Assembly: GCA_027625915.1 (NCBI GenBank)
Contig: JANTQA010000023.1
Location: forward strand, 12,400,001 to 12,464,000
Source of the DNA: Anaeramoeba flamelloides
Lineage: Eukaryota; Metamonada; Anaeramoebidae
Reading direction: 5' to 3'
DNA length: 64,000 nucleotides
Below are positions 35,418 through 59,394 of the stretch, piece after piece. The position numbers were made by a program, and so were the translations under genes. The stretch's first letter is position 1; each line of letters begins with the position of its first letter. The notes beneath the pieces were generated by a model. The model was not told the origin of the DNA. It saw only the letters and a program-made list of their open reading frames with translations, and did not search any database.

Positions 35418-37120
35418 CCCTAAGCACCCCGGATTTGCCTAAATTTCATCAATTTTTTTAAATTAGATTTAAAATGATATTGATCTACTAATATATTAAA
35501 TTTCTTATTTATCTTTAATACAGATTTGAATTATAATAAAAAGTCGAAATAGTTCAAAGATAAAGTAGTTAAGAATTGATTTTTTTTTTGAAATTGAAAA
35601 TAATAATAATAATTATTCATTTTTACATTTTTTTTTAATGATTTTTATTTTTATTGTATTTTTTTAAATCAGAAATTTTATTACTTACATAGTAATTCAA
35701 AACCCAACACAGTAATTTAAAAATAATAACCACCAAACAATTTTGTTAATTTTATGATTTAAAAAAATAAATAAAAAAATAAATTACTTTGAAATTTAAT
35801 TTTTTTTTTAGAAAAAATTTCAATAAATATCCAATCAATAGAAAAATGAAATTTATTTCTAAAGTCCAAAATTAAACTTTTAATATGATTAATTTTCTAA
35901 AACTTTTATTTAAGCAATAGATAATAATTGAAAATCAAAAAAAAAAAAAAAAAAAATTGTAAAATAATTCAAATTTATTAAATTGGAATAAAAAAAATAT
36001 AAATTACTTTTTAATCAATAAAATATTTATACCTAAATTTAAAATAAAATAAAAAATAACTCTTACAGTCAGTTTCACTTTTAAGGCACAAACTTTCAAC
36101 GATATTTAAGGCACAATAAAAATCTCAAATTAAGGCACATTTTTTGGAATTTTAATTTTTACAATTTATTTTACTAGAAGCTGAATTTTGTGCTTTAATT
36201 TGAGATTTTTTTTGTGCCTTAAATTTCGTTGAAAGTTTGTGCCTTAAAAGTGAAACTGACTGTAAATATTATTCCAATATAATAAAATAATCTCCGAAAC
36301 CAAATTTTTTATTGCATTTTGTTATTGGTAAAAATTTGAATAAAAATATATTTGCGATATTTGGATTTTTCCTTTCTAAATTAATCCAGATCTTGTTAAA
36401 TAAGTTCTGATATATGGTCTCTAATTCAACAATATTGTTTATTTTATGTCTAGATTTTAAAAAGTCAAAAATTAAAAAATTGTAAAAAAAAAAAAAAAAA
36501 AAACAATTATTAATCTGACTCGAACTATTGGCCAAATCATTTAAAATTGAAAAAAAATCTTGTTGAAAAAATTGTAAAATTTTGCAATGAAAAAAAATTT
36601 GATTTTTTTTTCTAATTTAATTTATATTTTTTTTTATTTTTAAATTATTTAGAATCTAATATAGAAATTGATATCGAATAGTAATCAGTAGATAAAACAA
36701 TTTTTCTATGTGATGTTATAATAACTTTTATAATGAATAAATTATTTAATCAAGCATTTTAGGCAATTTTGGGGTGCAAAGGGCCCCAGAAAAATTTCCA
36801 GTAAAGTATGATGTGTTTTAAATGTTAAAAATAAGAGGTTTTTGATGTCTAGACAAACTTTTCAAAAAAAAAAAAAAAAAAAATTATTTTGACAAAATTT
36901 GGAAAAATAATAAAATCACAATAACCAAAAAAAAAATTCCCAATGTTGAAAATTTTTTTTCAAGTTATTTTTTTATTTTAAGTAACTATACAATTTTTAA
37001 ATTATAAAATTTTCTTTCTAAGATAATTGTTTATCAATTCTATATCTTATTATCCTTTGATAACATTTCAAATTAAAATTTTTGTTTGAAATGTTTTTAG
37101 GTTATTTGGGGTGCTAAGGG
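35418..37120. mobile_element. TIR element with CCCTAAGCACCCC termini
   Basis: CCCTAAGCACCCCGGATTTG at the left and the complement CCCTTAGCACCCCAAATAAC at the right, bordered by TATAT/ATATA. A third terminus-like copy (GGCAATTTTGGGGTGCAAAG) at 36760-36785 suggests a second element inside or a shorter unit ending there. Contains the TA-MITE 36066-36262 and otherwise only AT-rich filler. Confidence 0.55.
36066..36262. mobile_element. TA-hairpin MITE, well-preserved copy
   Basis: CAGTCAGTTTCACTTTTAAG to its complement with TA flanks. It is nested within the larger TIR element 35418-37120. Confidence 0.9.
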
Positions 37121-37489
37121 ATATATAAAAATTTGGATACCTAATGGCCCACTCTGAGACGAAGTCTAGTTGTTTTTAATTTTTAGGAATTCAGCAGAAT
37201 CAAAGATTCTACTCAATTCTTTCTAATTAAAAAAAAACAAAAACTAAAGAAAGAGTAATACCCATTTATAATTATAGATTGTTGAATTTTCTATCTATTA
37301 GTGATATTTTTTATCCATTTTTTACCTTGTGAATTCTGGAGAATGTCGTCAAGTGCCATAGAGTGACAAAATTTTCCAGAATTCAAAATAATCGAGAAAA
37401 ATCTTTTATTTAACTCTATTCTTTTGAATTCCAAAAAAAAAAATAAAGAAAGGATCAAAAGAATGTTGTAGCGCGCCTATTTTTTCTAG

Positions 37490-37830
37490 GATTTAAAGTT
37501 GAGAAATAAAAAGAAAATTTTTAAAATTTTAGAGTTATTTTTTAAATCAAAAACAACAAAACGGCATTTTTCTTAAGGTTTTCTGGTTGATCAAAAAATA
37601 TATTGATTTTCGTTAGGTTTTTTGAGTTTACTATTTATTTGGAAAATCAATAGATTGTCGTTAGGTTTTTTTTTACTTTTTGTAATAAACCGAAATTTTA
37701 TTAAATTTTCTGTTTATTTAAAAAAGTAAAAACAACCTAGAACACTTCAGAAATAAAATAGAAAACCTCAAAAAAACCTAGAAAACATCAAAAATAAATA
37801 GAAAACAACAGGAAAATTACTATTGACTTT
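37490..37830. repeat. Compound palindromic repeat, copy
   Basis: ACGGCATTTTTCTTAAGGTT, TCGTTAGGTTTTTTTTACTT ... AAAAAGTAAAAACAACCTAG, then AACACTTCAGAAATAAAATA and AAAACCTC. Same module order as the other copies. Confidence 0.7.
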
Positions 37831-38033
37831 CTTGAATTCGAAAGTATTTAGGAAAATCAAGGATCTTTTTATAATGGTTTTGTCACAGTTAATTAAAGAT
37901 GTAGATAGTGTTTAACGTTTTCATTTAAATGGTATTATCATTTTTCATGTTGATATTTTTAGTATTATTTTCCTTCTATTCTTTTTTATTTGAAAAAAAT
38001 TTATCCAAATACTCTATCTCACAGTGAATCAAT

Positions 38034-38530
38034 TATTAAACTTTTATTAAGCCAAAGGCGCCCAGTTTTATTTAATAATACAAAATATTCTTGTTCTTTT
38101 AATTCATTATTCTTCTCAAAACGAATTTTAAATTTTAGAGATCAAAATGATTTTTCCTAATTTCGTAATTGTTTTTTTTTCTTTTGACATTTTATTTCTA
38201 ATCTTTTCTTTTTCTTCTTTCATTTTTTTTTGAAAAGTAAATTTTTTTATTAAAAAAATGTTTGAAACTCCAAATTAACATATAGAAAATTGAGGATTTG
38301 TATTTTATTTTTATACGAATTCATACATTTACAATTAAAAAAATTATTTTCCAGCATTTTAATTTTCTAAACAAATTTTGAAATTTTTGCATGGGACCTT
38401 CCAATGAAAGGGGCGCGGAAAATTGTTTTTAAAATTTTATTTTAAAAATTTAGTTTGTTCAGCTATTTCTTTTATTAATATCATATCGAATCCCAAGTTT
38501 ATCATTTCTCTTATTTTCAAAAAATTATAT
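38034..38530 (+). mobile_element. AAACTC...CAGTCAAA TIR family, right-truncated copy
   Basis: Left end TTAAACTTTTATTAAGCCAA then AGGCGCCCAG, family landmarks to TTTGTTCAGCTATTTC and ATTATTTTC. The right TIR is missing. A short end fragment of the same family (GGGCTCTTTTGACTGAAATA) is at 35388-35417. Confidence 0.65.
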
Positions 38531-39679
38531 ACTATATTTCAAAAATTTCAACTCAATTTATAATGTTAAGGGTTGTTATTTTAGGGTTTAACCCATCTTC
38601 TAATTAAAGAAATAGTTTCAAATTTTTAGAACAGAACCATTTTTTCTAATTTTTCAAATTTTTGTTTTGCTTTTTCAAAAATTTTTTTTTCTATTTTTTT
38701 TTACTTTTTCTTTTTCTTTTTCTTATCAATTTTTTTTTTTTTTTTGATACTTTTTTTTATCCTAAAGATCATATAGACAAAACAAAGATCTTCGAAAAGA
38801 CAAATAATCATCTATAAAAATTGAGACGATCGAATGTCTTTTAAATGAATTTAATTATAAGCTAAAATTTTACATGTTCACTTATTTTCAAAGAAGGTTC
38901 GGTAATGAAAAATAATTGGTAATACTCATTTCAAAAAATGTGATTCGCTTTTTTTTAGCTTTTGGTTTTATTGTTTTTTAAATTCTAAAATATTAGGTTT
39001 TTAATATATTGAAAATTACTTAAAAGTGAATTATTGATCAGATATAAATAATTAGTTGTTCAAGGATGTAAAAGGATTATTATTTTTTTTTAATAAAACA
39101 CCCACCAATCTATTAAAAATTTCAATTAACAACAAATAAAACACATTTTTTTATAACTTAAATACTATATATTAGTCTAACATTCTCCGATTTGGATTTT
39201 GGTAAAAAAAAAACAAAAATAAAAATAAATTGATAAATATTGCTATTTTTCATAAGATTAAAACCCATACCAAGGTCAACAATCGTTCAACTAAGAACCA
39301 AAATAACATGTCGTCATACCTGAAACTAGATAATCTTTTTTCAAATTTAAGGGATTGTAAACCTTAAACCAATAAAAATTTTTTTCAAAGTAAAAGTTTA
39401 AAAAATTTCAAAACAAAAAAGGAAGTAAAAATTTTCATAACATTTATTTGAATTTGTTAACAATTGAAGTTGGAACCAAAAGTTTTACAGGGTGGCTGTT
39501 AAAACTGTTTAGTTCCACCATTTTCAGGTGTTTAGGTATTTGTTTTAGAAAACCCTAAATACCAACCTTTTTAAAAAATATAATTTCAAACAACTTTTAT
39601 CATTTTTTCTTTCTTTTATGTTTTGTTTTCGAAAATTCTTTTTTATTTTTCTTTTTTTATGCCTATGTTTTCATTACAG
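38531..39679. other. AT-rich flank upstream of the 39.7-kb membrane-protein gene
   Basis: Should hold the missing first exon of that gene. Possible starts at 39309 (ATG TCG TCA TAC) and 39618 could not be joined in frame. Confidence 0.4.
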
Positions 39680-40758
39680 AACCTGTTTCGAAAATAAAAA
39701 AAGAAAGTGAGCAAGAAAAAGAAAAGGAATGTAACCAAGAAAGCTATTGGAAAAATTCGTATAGCCCAGTATTTTTATGGTCCGATCAAAAACCTACCAA
39801 TGAAAATACTTTTAAATACATGTGGTATCTTGATACTAAGCAATCAAAAATAATTCAAGACATTCAGTCCATTGAATCGGATTATTCATTTACTGTTGTT
39901 TACGTTTTACCCAAATTGCGGAGTGACAAGTTTACCAGGCTAACAGGTGAATGTGGAGGGAATGGTCTTATTTCGTATATCAGAAGAACAAAGCTACGAT
40001 CTGATTTTTCCAAAATCTTTCTCCACACAGCTTCACAATTAGAAAATCACGAAAATGAGATTCTAAAGTATTTCAACCACACACTTTATCATAAGAACCC
40101 AGAATCTGTTTTAGATATTACCAGAATCCAAAACCATCAATACCAATATCTTCTCAATTCGAAAACTGTTGATACTATAAATTCCAACATCAAAGACTTT
40201 CTCTCTCTCGGACTCAAACAACAAAACAAAAAATTAATAATTGTCGAGTTTAATCAAATGCCAGAAGAGAGTGTTGATGAATTATTTTGCGAATTGTTAC
40301 TTGATCTTGAACAATTTGAAAGATTTTTTTCGCACTATGCAACACAAAGAAAGAAAAAAGCACAAAAAGCAAAATCAAAAGAGAATTACTCTTTTAATTA
40401 TCTTTCAATTCTGCTGACAAAAGGGGTAGAGCCCTTGTCTGATGAAATGTTCGTAGAATTTGATAAAAAAAAAATCTTCTCTCTCTCGGTTTTAGAACAG
40501 TCCACAGAAATATTTAAATTAACTCATACAAACCAATTATTAACAACTGATCCATCCAATTTCTTAGACTCTATCAAATATCAACTGAGCAAACAAAATC
40601 CAAATTGGGATTCACTACTTTTATTTTTTTTAGTGATAGCGTCATTTTTTATCTTTGGTTTCTGGCTTGTTCTTAAAGGTTCATTAAAGCCCAAAATTAG
40701 AAAAAAAAATGAAAAAAATTTGGATCAAAAATCGCTGAATAAAGAAAAAAAAGATTAA
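39680..40758 (+). CDS. Unrecognised single-pass membrane protein with ER-retrieval-like tail (5' end unresolved)
   Basis: Not assigned to a family. The frame is open from a TTACAG acceptor-like site at 39679 to the stop; the first in-frame Met is at 39820, giving 312 residues. The body is soluble-looking, with a Cys pair (GECGG) and scattered N-x-S/T. Near its C-terminus lies one strong membrane segment (LLLFFLVIASFFIFGFWLVL, about residues 268-287) followed by a very basic tail ending KEKKD, which fits the KxKxx COPI-retrieval pattern. A type I ER/Golgi protein is inferred, with a signal peptide expected upstream. A signal-peptide-like reading (MFCFRKFFFIFLFLCLCF) starts at 39618 but is in another frame, so the real first exon is not settled. 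Codon use and composition are clearly coding. Confidence 0.7.
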
Positions 40759-40898
40759 CAAGGTTGATACTTTGAAAAAAAATTAAATAAATGAATCAAG
40801 AATTGTATTATTTTTTTTTTTCAAAGTAATTATTGCTTGATAGATGAAAATTAAGTTAGGTTTTATTTTTTTGTTTTTGATTGTGAGAAAGGAAGCAA

Positions 40899-41450
40899 TT
40901 AAAGGAAATTTATCAAAAAAAAAAAGAAGAAAATAATTACAATATTTATATAAAATAATAATACCATTTGCATGACCAAGTCAAAAAAAGCTCGGTACTT
41001 GACAGCAGGTTCTTCAGGTTCCTCGGAATACACAGTGGCGACAAGAACCCGATAAAAAGATGATCGATACTCAATAAAATTTACACGATCTACATTATTA
41101 ATTAATTTTTCATTATCCCAAGAGTTGGAAATAAAGTGAGAAAGTGTTTCTTGCCATTTTAAAAAGAAAATTTTCAAACAAAATTCTCTTCCAATTAGAT
41201 ATAACAACGAAACAGAAACAACAGATAATACGAAGTATATTTTGAGAAAACTGAACATATTCTTAATATTATTTTTTTTAATAACAAAACGAATTTATTT
41301 CTGAATTTACTAATCACCAAAACCAATTTCATTCGTATCCAATCCGTTACTTAGTCGTAATAAATGATAATGTGAAAATATACTTCTTTGTTCTGAAAAA
41401 AATCGAAAAGAAATGATGGTAAAGATCCAAAGGATTTTAGTACCAAACAT
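40899..41450 (-). CDS. Unrecognised small membrane protein, two or three exons
   Basis: Exon 1 is 41450-41311 (MFGTKILWIFTIISF..., a likely signal peptide or first membrane segment). A 60-bp intron (41310-41251, GTAAAT...TTCAG) joins in phase as GFGD|Y|FLKIYFVLSVV. Exon 2 runs from 41250 and holds a second hydrophobic segment (IYFVLSVVSVSLLYLIG), then a charged region with KWQETLSHFISNSW and YSEEPEEPAVKY. The frame stays open to 40899, but a GTATTA donor at 40964 could end coding at VMQM (142 residues) with a tiny last exon. The hydrophobic extension after VMQM looks intronic. It converges with the gene ending at 40758, only about 140 bp away. No family recognised. Confidence 0.6.
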
Positions 41451-41589
41451 TTTATTTTTTTTCTAAAAATACAAAACCCCCATCCTTTTTTATGTTATAT
41501 CTTAAAGGTTTAAATTTTTTCAATTTGGAGCTAATAATTTTTTTATTGTTCAAAATTGCTTTTAATTCAATTTATTCAATTTGTGGTTG

Positions 41590-41960
41590 TTTTATAACCA
41601 TATATATCCGACAAAGTAAGGATTTTGTAATCTTCTTGAATAAAAAACAATTCATTTGAAAAATCTAAAAAAATGAAAAAAAAAAATCTTTGAGATCTCA
41701 AAAAACGCCAACGAGTGAAACTTCGAAACTGGACTAGATGCATTTAAAATAATAATTTACAACTATTTAGATTGGAAATTGAGTGTTATCCTTTTGCTAC
41801 TTTTTTCTAAAAATATTCTAGTTTTTTCATTGTTGATTTTGAAAAGATCTATTCTAAATCATGTGTTTATTTAGTTTTTAACGAGATTTAGGGAAACTTA
41901 AAAATTATAATTTTTTTTTTTTCTCCAATTTCAATAATTTTTTTCACAGAGACTACTCTA
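41590..41960. repeat. GAGATCTC-type dispersed repeat, third copy
   Basis: Carries CAAAGTAAGGATTTTGTAAT, TCTTTGAGATCTCAAAAA and TTGTTGATTTTGAAAAGATC in family order. Confidence 0.5.
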
Positions 41961-42014
41961 ATCATTAATACTTTTTATTTTGAATTGATATAACTACAAA
42001 TTTTAAAATGGTGT

Positions 42015-42285
42015 TTATTGGTTCGATTTGGAAACAATCTTCCTGTTATAATCTGAGTTTGGCCTGGATAAACGAGAAATATGATATTTTTCGAAGTGAT
42101 ATAAGATGATATTGTGTGTTCGAAGAACGAAGCTGAATATAATCTCAGTACATAACAATATCATTATTTTGAGTCTGGATGGGATCCAAAACGAGAAATT
42201 ATAACAAGGTAACTGTTGAACAAATGAAACAATACGAGATGCTATGAATTTTTTCAACTTGGGATCTAACTCGTTGGAAAAAATA
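42015..42285 (-). pseudogene. Coding-looking remnant, unrecognised
   Basis: A minus-strand frame reads ELDPKLKKFIASRIVSFVQQ, then LPCYNFSFWIPSRLK, ending SKSNQ-stop. Composition is less AT-rich than the surroundings and amino acids are balanced, so it may be an exon or a transposon remnant. No start, partner exon or family recognised. Confidence 0.25.
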
Positions 42286-42419
42286 AAAAAAATTTAGAAT
42301 TTAAAAAAACTAATCAATTTTAACTAATTAGTTATTTTTTAATGGTACTTTGAATAACTTGTTCTTCATGTGATCTTTTCCTCCAATGTATTTAGTGAAA
42401 ACTATGAAATTAATGTTAA

Positions 42420-43200
42420 ATTGGTTCATTAGAGATAAACTTTGGTTTTAATTCCACCAGAAATGCCAACCAGATGACCCATCCAACTTTTTCATTGTCT
42501 ATATTTCTGCTTTTATTTTAAAATTGTTAAGAGGTTTTCAAAAAGATGAAATCTTATCTCTGATATGTTTTCTTAACAATTACTGATTTTATACATTCCT
42601 CCAAAATTTCTTAACTTGACAGAGTAAAAAAAAATGTTTTTTTTTTATTTCTAATTACTAAAATTTGTAATTTTTTTTTTATCTCATTTTGAATTTCCAC
42701 TAATTAATGAAATCTTTTCTCTCTTTTTTGAAGAAAAAAGATATCAAAGAATTTATTTATTTTTTTTTTAAACGAGATAGGCTTATTTTGAAATGAGAAA
42801 AATCAATATTTATATTTAGAAATTGTTTTTAATCAATGAAAGGGAATTGATTCTTTTTCCATACTTTCCCCAAATTATCAAGCACTTTTTTTTTCGTTTT
42901 TATTATTTGAACTTAAAGTATTTTTTTATTCAAACAAAATTATGTGTTCAAAGAGATTAAAAATTGAAAAGAGATATATTGTGGGAATTATTAGATTTAT
43001 AACTTAACAAAAAATTTGATTAAAGTATTCTAAAATAACTTAAATAACTTTTTTCAAGTTTAATTTATTAATAAAATACTTCTTATTTTATTTTGAATGA
43101 ATTGGAAATAAAAAGATCAAAAAATTTTCAAACATTGCCTAATAATACAATGATTTCTCAATTTCTTTCCACAATGACTACAATACTATACTAAACATTT
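42420..43200. repeat. 0.75-kb dispersed repeat, reverse copy
   Basis: Reverse complement resembles 48610-49330: ACTCTGTCAAGTTAAGA, GGAGGAATG, TGTATTATTAGGCA-AGTTTG, AATAAGAAGTATTTTA. Non-coding. Confidence 0.6.
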
Positions 43201-43293
43201 TTGTATCAATCACTTTCATATCTGTAGTTATCAAAAATTATTTACTTTAAAATTTCTAAAATAAAATTTTAGAGTTTAAAAAAAATATATATA

Positions 43294-45222
43294 CAGTGAT
43301 CAAAATAATTCCTGACCAAAGAAGATAATCCATGTTACCAAATATAATCCATATTTGTTTTTTTCTTCTTGTTCCAAGGCTATATACAATTCTCTAGATG
43401 TTAGTATACCAAAGTTCAAATCAATTTTGTAAGTAAATTCCCTGATATTTTAAGTCAATTTTAAATTATTCATGAAATTAGTTGAAAATTTTCCATAATA
43501 TTCTCAATTTTTTTGAAATTTTTTTTTTTTAATTGAAAAAATCCAAAAATTCACTCTATTTTTTTGACACTTTTTCAAATTTTCCCCTACATTTGTCAAA
43601 TTTCTTTTTAAATAATAGAACTTTTACAAACCAATATCATATTTTGTCATGGTTTATTGCCATTTCATTTGATTCAATTAACGTATGGACCTTCTATAAC
43701 AAAAAAAATCTTTTTTATTTTGAAACACGGATTAAATTTTTTTGCACGCTTTATTTTGACTAAAGTACACCACAAGGAAAATTTAAACACTGAAAATTAA
43801 AGTTAGCCAAAACTATACATCGGATTTCAGTTATACTTCTTTTATAAATTATTTTTTCAAAGTTATCATAATTTTATGTAATAAAAAAGGGATAGCTATT
43901 AAACTCATGAAAATCTAAATACCCCCCTTTTCAAAAATACCGACTTTTGAAAAAAACACCTATTTTCAGGGTATGTTTTTATTGGAAAAAGTTGAAATGA
44001 ATTAATTTTTGATTGAACATTAAGATTGAAAAAAGAATATATGTTAAAGCAATTTGCAGAAAACAATAGGGAACGTATATAAAAACTCAAACATGGAAAA
44101 AAATAAAATGATAAAAAATATTCCAAAAACAGATAAAAAATCAGATTTTCAATTTAATTTAGCAATACCTTTTGATTGAAATATTTTGTACTATTTTCAA
44201 ATTGAAAAATATGTTTTCTTTTATACTATTAAAAAAATACTTGAAAATTATCTCTCTACTAAGTCAATTAAAAAATTCAAAAATTTTACAATTAAAAATG
44301 AAAAAAATATTACTGAAAAATTTCATTTTTTTTTCAATTCCTATTAATATCTATTAAAGTTGTAAACCTCATTGAAAATTGTTATGTATAATAATGTTTA
44401 TTATATGAGTATATCTCAAAAATACAAAATTTAGAGATTTTTTTTTGAAAAAATTTTCCTTGTACACTACAAGGAAAATTTAAATACTGAAAATTAAAGT
44501 TAGCCAAAACTATACATTGGATTTCAGTTATACATCTTTTTATAAATTATTTTTTCAAAGTTATCATAATTTTATGTAATAAAAATAGGATAGCTATTAA
44601 ACTCTTGAAAATCTGAATACCCCCCTTTTCAAAAATACCGACTTTTGAAAAAAACACCTATTTTCAGGGTATTTTTTTATTGGAAAAAGTTGAAATGAAT
44701 TAATTTTTGATTGAAAATTAAGATTGAAAAACGAATAAATGTTAAAGTAATTTACAGAAAAAAACCGGGAACGTATATAAAAACTCAAACATGGAAAAAA
44801 ATAAAATGATAAAAAATATTCCAAAAACAGATAAAAAATCAGTTTTTCAATTTAATTTAGCGATATCTTTTGATTGGAATATTTTGGGCTATTTTCAAAT
44901 TGAAAAATATGTTTCCTTTTAGACCATTAAAAAAATACTTGAAAATTATCTCTCTACTAAGTCAATTAAAAAATTCAAAAAATTTTACAATTAAAAATGA
45001 AAAAAAATATTACTGAAAAATTTCATTTTTTTTTTCAATTCCTATTAATATCTATTAAAGTTGTAAACCTCATTGAAAATTGTTATGTATAATAATGTTT
45101 ATTATATGAGTATATTTCAAAAATACAAAATTTAGAGATTTTTTTTTGAAAAAATTTTCCTTGTAGTGTAGTGTAGTGTAGTGACTGATTAAACTGTTTT
45201 ACACATATTATTTTGATAACAG
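43294..45222. mobile_element. mariner-like TIR pair CAGTGATCAAAATAATT enclosing a tandem insertion
   Basis: CAGTGATCAAAATAATTCCT after TA at the left; ATTATTTTGATAACAG before TA at the right. Between them is a decayed stretch and a tandem pair of 0.7-kb units. No transposase can be read. The TIR match is short, so the outer pairing is tentative. Confidence 0.45.
43772..45164. repeat. Tandem pair of 0.7-kb units with inverted ACAAGGAAAATTT ends
   Basis: Units 43772-44463 and 44469-45164 are highly similar throughout. Each starts ACAAGGAAAATTTAAA and ends AAAATTTTCCTTGT. They are separated by ACACT and followed by (AGTGT)n at 45165-45182. Short frames on both strands recur in both units but look like by-products of the duplication. 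Confidence 0.8.
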
Positions 45223-45314
45223 TAGCTTTTGAGTTTAGAAAAAGAAAAAACAAAATAAAAATTATCAAAACAGATTTTTTGACCAACATTTCATGCAATA
45301 ACTTATCAAAGTAA

Positions 45315-45532
45315 TACTATTAATTGTAATCTAAATGGAACAAAATTTTCAATCTGTTTCCAAAAAAAAGATTATATAAATCATATCACATTTCAAATTT
45401 ATAATTCCGAAAACAAGCCTAAATTATTAATTTCCCTTTTAGAATTGGGGGATTTGATGATTTTATTTTTTAGGATGTAATTTTGGAAAACTGGATAAAA
45501 ATTTTGATCTTTTTATTGTACAATCAACAGTA
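45315..45532. mobile_element. Hairpin MITE, TACTRTTAATTG family, copy 2
   Basis: TACTATTAATTGTAATCTAA / GGAACAAAATTTTCAAT, with the right end ATTGTACAATCAACAGTA. It lies 245 bp upstream of the G-alpha start. A right-half relative is at about 8755-9105. Confidence 0.7.
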
Positions 45533-45776
45533 TTGTTTCATAAATTTGATAATAAATTATCAACAAAAATATAGTAAAAAATCAAAGGATTTTTGTTTTT
45601 ACAGGATCATCAACCTTATTTTTCAATAATCAAAAAGTTATTACAAAACTCTTTTTTCTAAAGACTAATCTCTTTCTATTTTTAGAAATCTTTGTCTGGT
45701 ATTTTATTCAATATCTCATACAAAATAATCGTTTTTTTTATTTTTTGTTATTCTTTATTTTTTTTAACTTTTTCTA

Positions 45777-57909
<12,133 letters not shown>

Positions 57910-59394
57910 TTTTTATTTTTATTTATTATAAATTTTATGATTATTTTTTCTTTTTTAAATTTTTTCATTTTCTTTTTAAAAATTGATATATATATATTAA
58001 TTTAATGATTTTATTTCTATATTATGTTATAAAATTTTATTAACTCTTATTTTTTTTCAAACAATAAAAGATTTAAGATCATTTTTTAATTTTGTGAATT
58101 GTGAAATAATATTATTAATCTGTTACCTACCGACCACGAAATTTAACATAAAATTCATTTCTAGTTAAATAGAATTTGAATTTTATCGAAATGTTTAATA
58201 TAAATTAAAAAATTAAATAATAGATGAAAGAAAAATAAATAGAAGTGAGAAAATAAATTTTAATCTCTATTTCAGAATAGTATTCAAAAAAAAAAAAAAT
58301 TAGTTTTTGTTTACATTTTTTTAAAAGATTCAGAAGTCTACTTTTAAAAAAACATTACAAATTATAATTATATATAGAATAAAAGTTAGATCTCGGAAAA
58401 TTATTCATTAATTTTAAATAATTTCCTTCAAGTACATTAATTTTAAAGACTTTTGGATAATTTTATTAACCGATATTGAACTCTTTTTTTATTTAAATGG
58501 CAATTTTATGATTACAAAAGAGAAATTTTTTTAATGATATAATTCAAATTTAACAAAAAAAATAAGAAGAATATCTTAGATATTATTCACAATAAAGATT
58601 CATTATTTTCCATTTCATTTGTTAACAATAAAGAAAATCATAGCTCTTTTTGAAATTTGGAAAAAAAAAATAGAATTCTGGAAGAGCTGTAGATTACGTT
58701 ATTAGCTTTTATTTTAGTTTTTATTTCTCTTATTAAAAGATTTTCTGTTCAAAAAAAAATATATTTAAAAAATCTAACAACACCTTTCTAGGTTTTCATT
58801 TTATAAAAATATTTCGATTTTCGTAATAAACAGAAAAATAATAAAAACCTAATGTTTATTTTCTGAATTCAAAAGAATTAAGTGGAAACTTAGAATTTAC
58901 TATATTCTATTAAATTGCCGGAAAACTTCATTACATTTCCAATGAGTAATATTATTTAATTGATTAATTAGGTTATTATTATGTCAATTACTAATTCTTT
59001 TAAAATTTTTAGATTATAAATTGATATTTTCGGATTCTTTTACCCCTCAAAAGATGAAGATTGATTGATTTATCAAAACTGAAAAAAAAAAATATTTTTA
59101 GAATTAATTTAAATTTTAGTTTGTATTTTGTGATCCTAACTTAATCAATTTTTTCCTCAGTTTTATAAATTAGTTTTGGGTAATATATGTTGATTAATAC
59201 GGATTCGGAATTTATTTTTTTTTCATACTTATTATCAATATATTCGAAATCAATTCTTGTGAAGTCAAATATTTCTTATCCTTATAATAATTAGAGATGT
59301 AAAACAACTTTCAAGAATTTGTATTTTAGACCCATTAAAAATTCCTTTCATAAAAAATATGAAGAATTTTTCTGAAAATAATCTAAAACTTTTT
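57910..59394. other. AT-rich 3' flank of the G-alpha gene
   Basis: Only a remnant of the compound palindrome (58785-58870) with GAATTCAAAAGAATTAAG beside it. Confidence 0.5.

Noticed and set aside
39618-39679. Signal-peptide-like frame as first exon of the membrane-protein gene
   Set aside because: It is out of frame with the body, and every short splice I tried created a stop at the join.
43905-44824. Two nearly identical 73-75-residue minus-strand frames
   Set aside because: Identity comes from the recent tandem duplication; no start context, domain or balanced composition. Kept only as part of the repeat.
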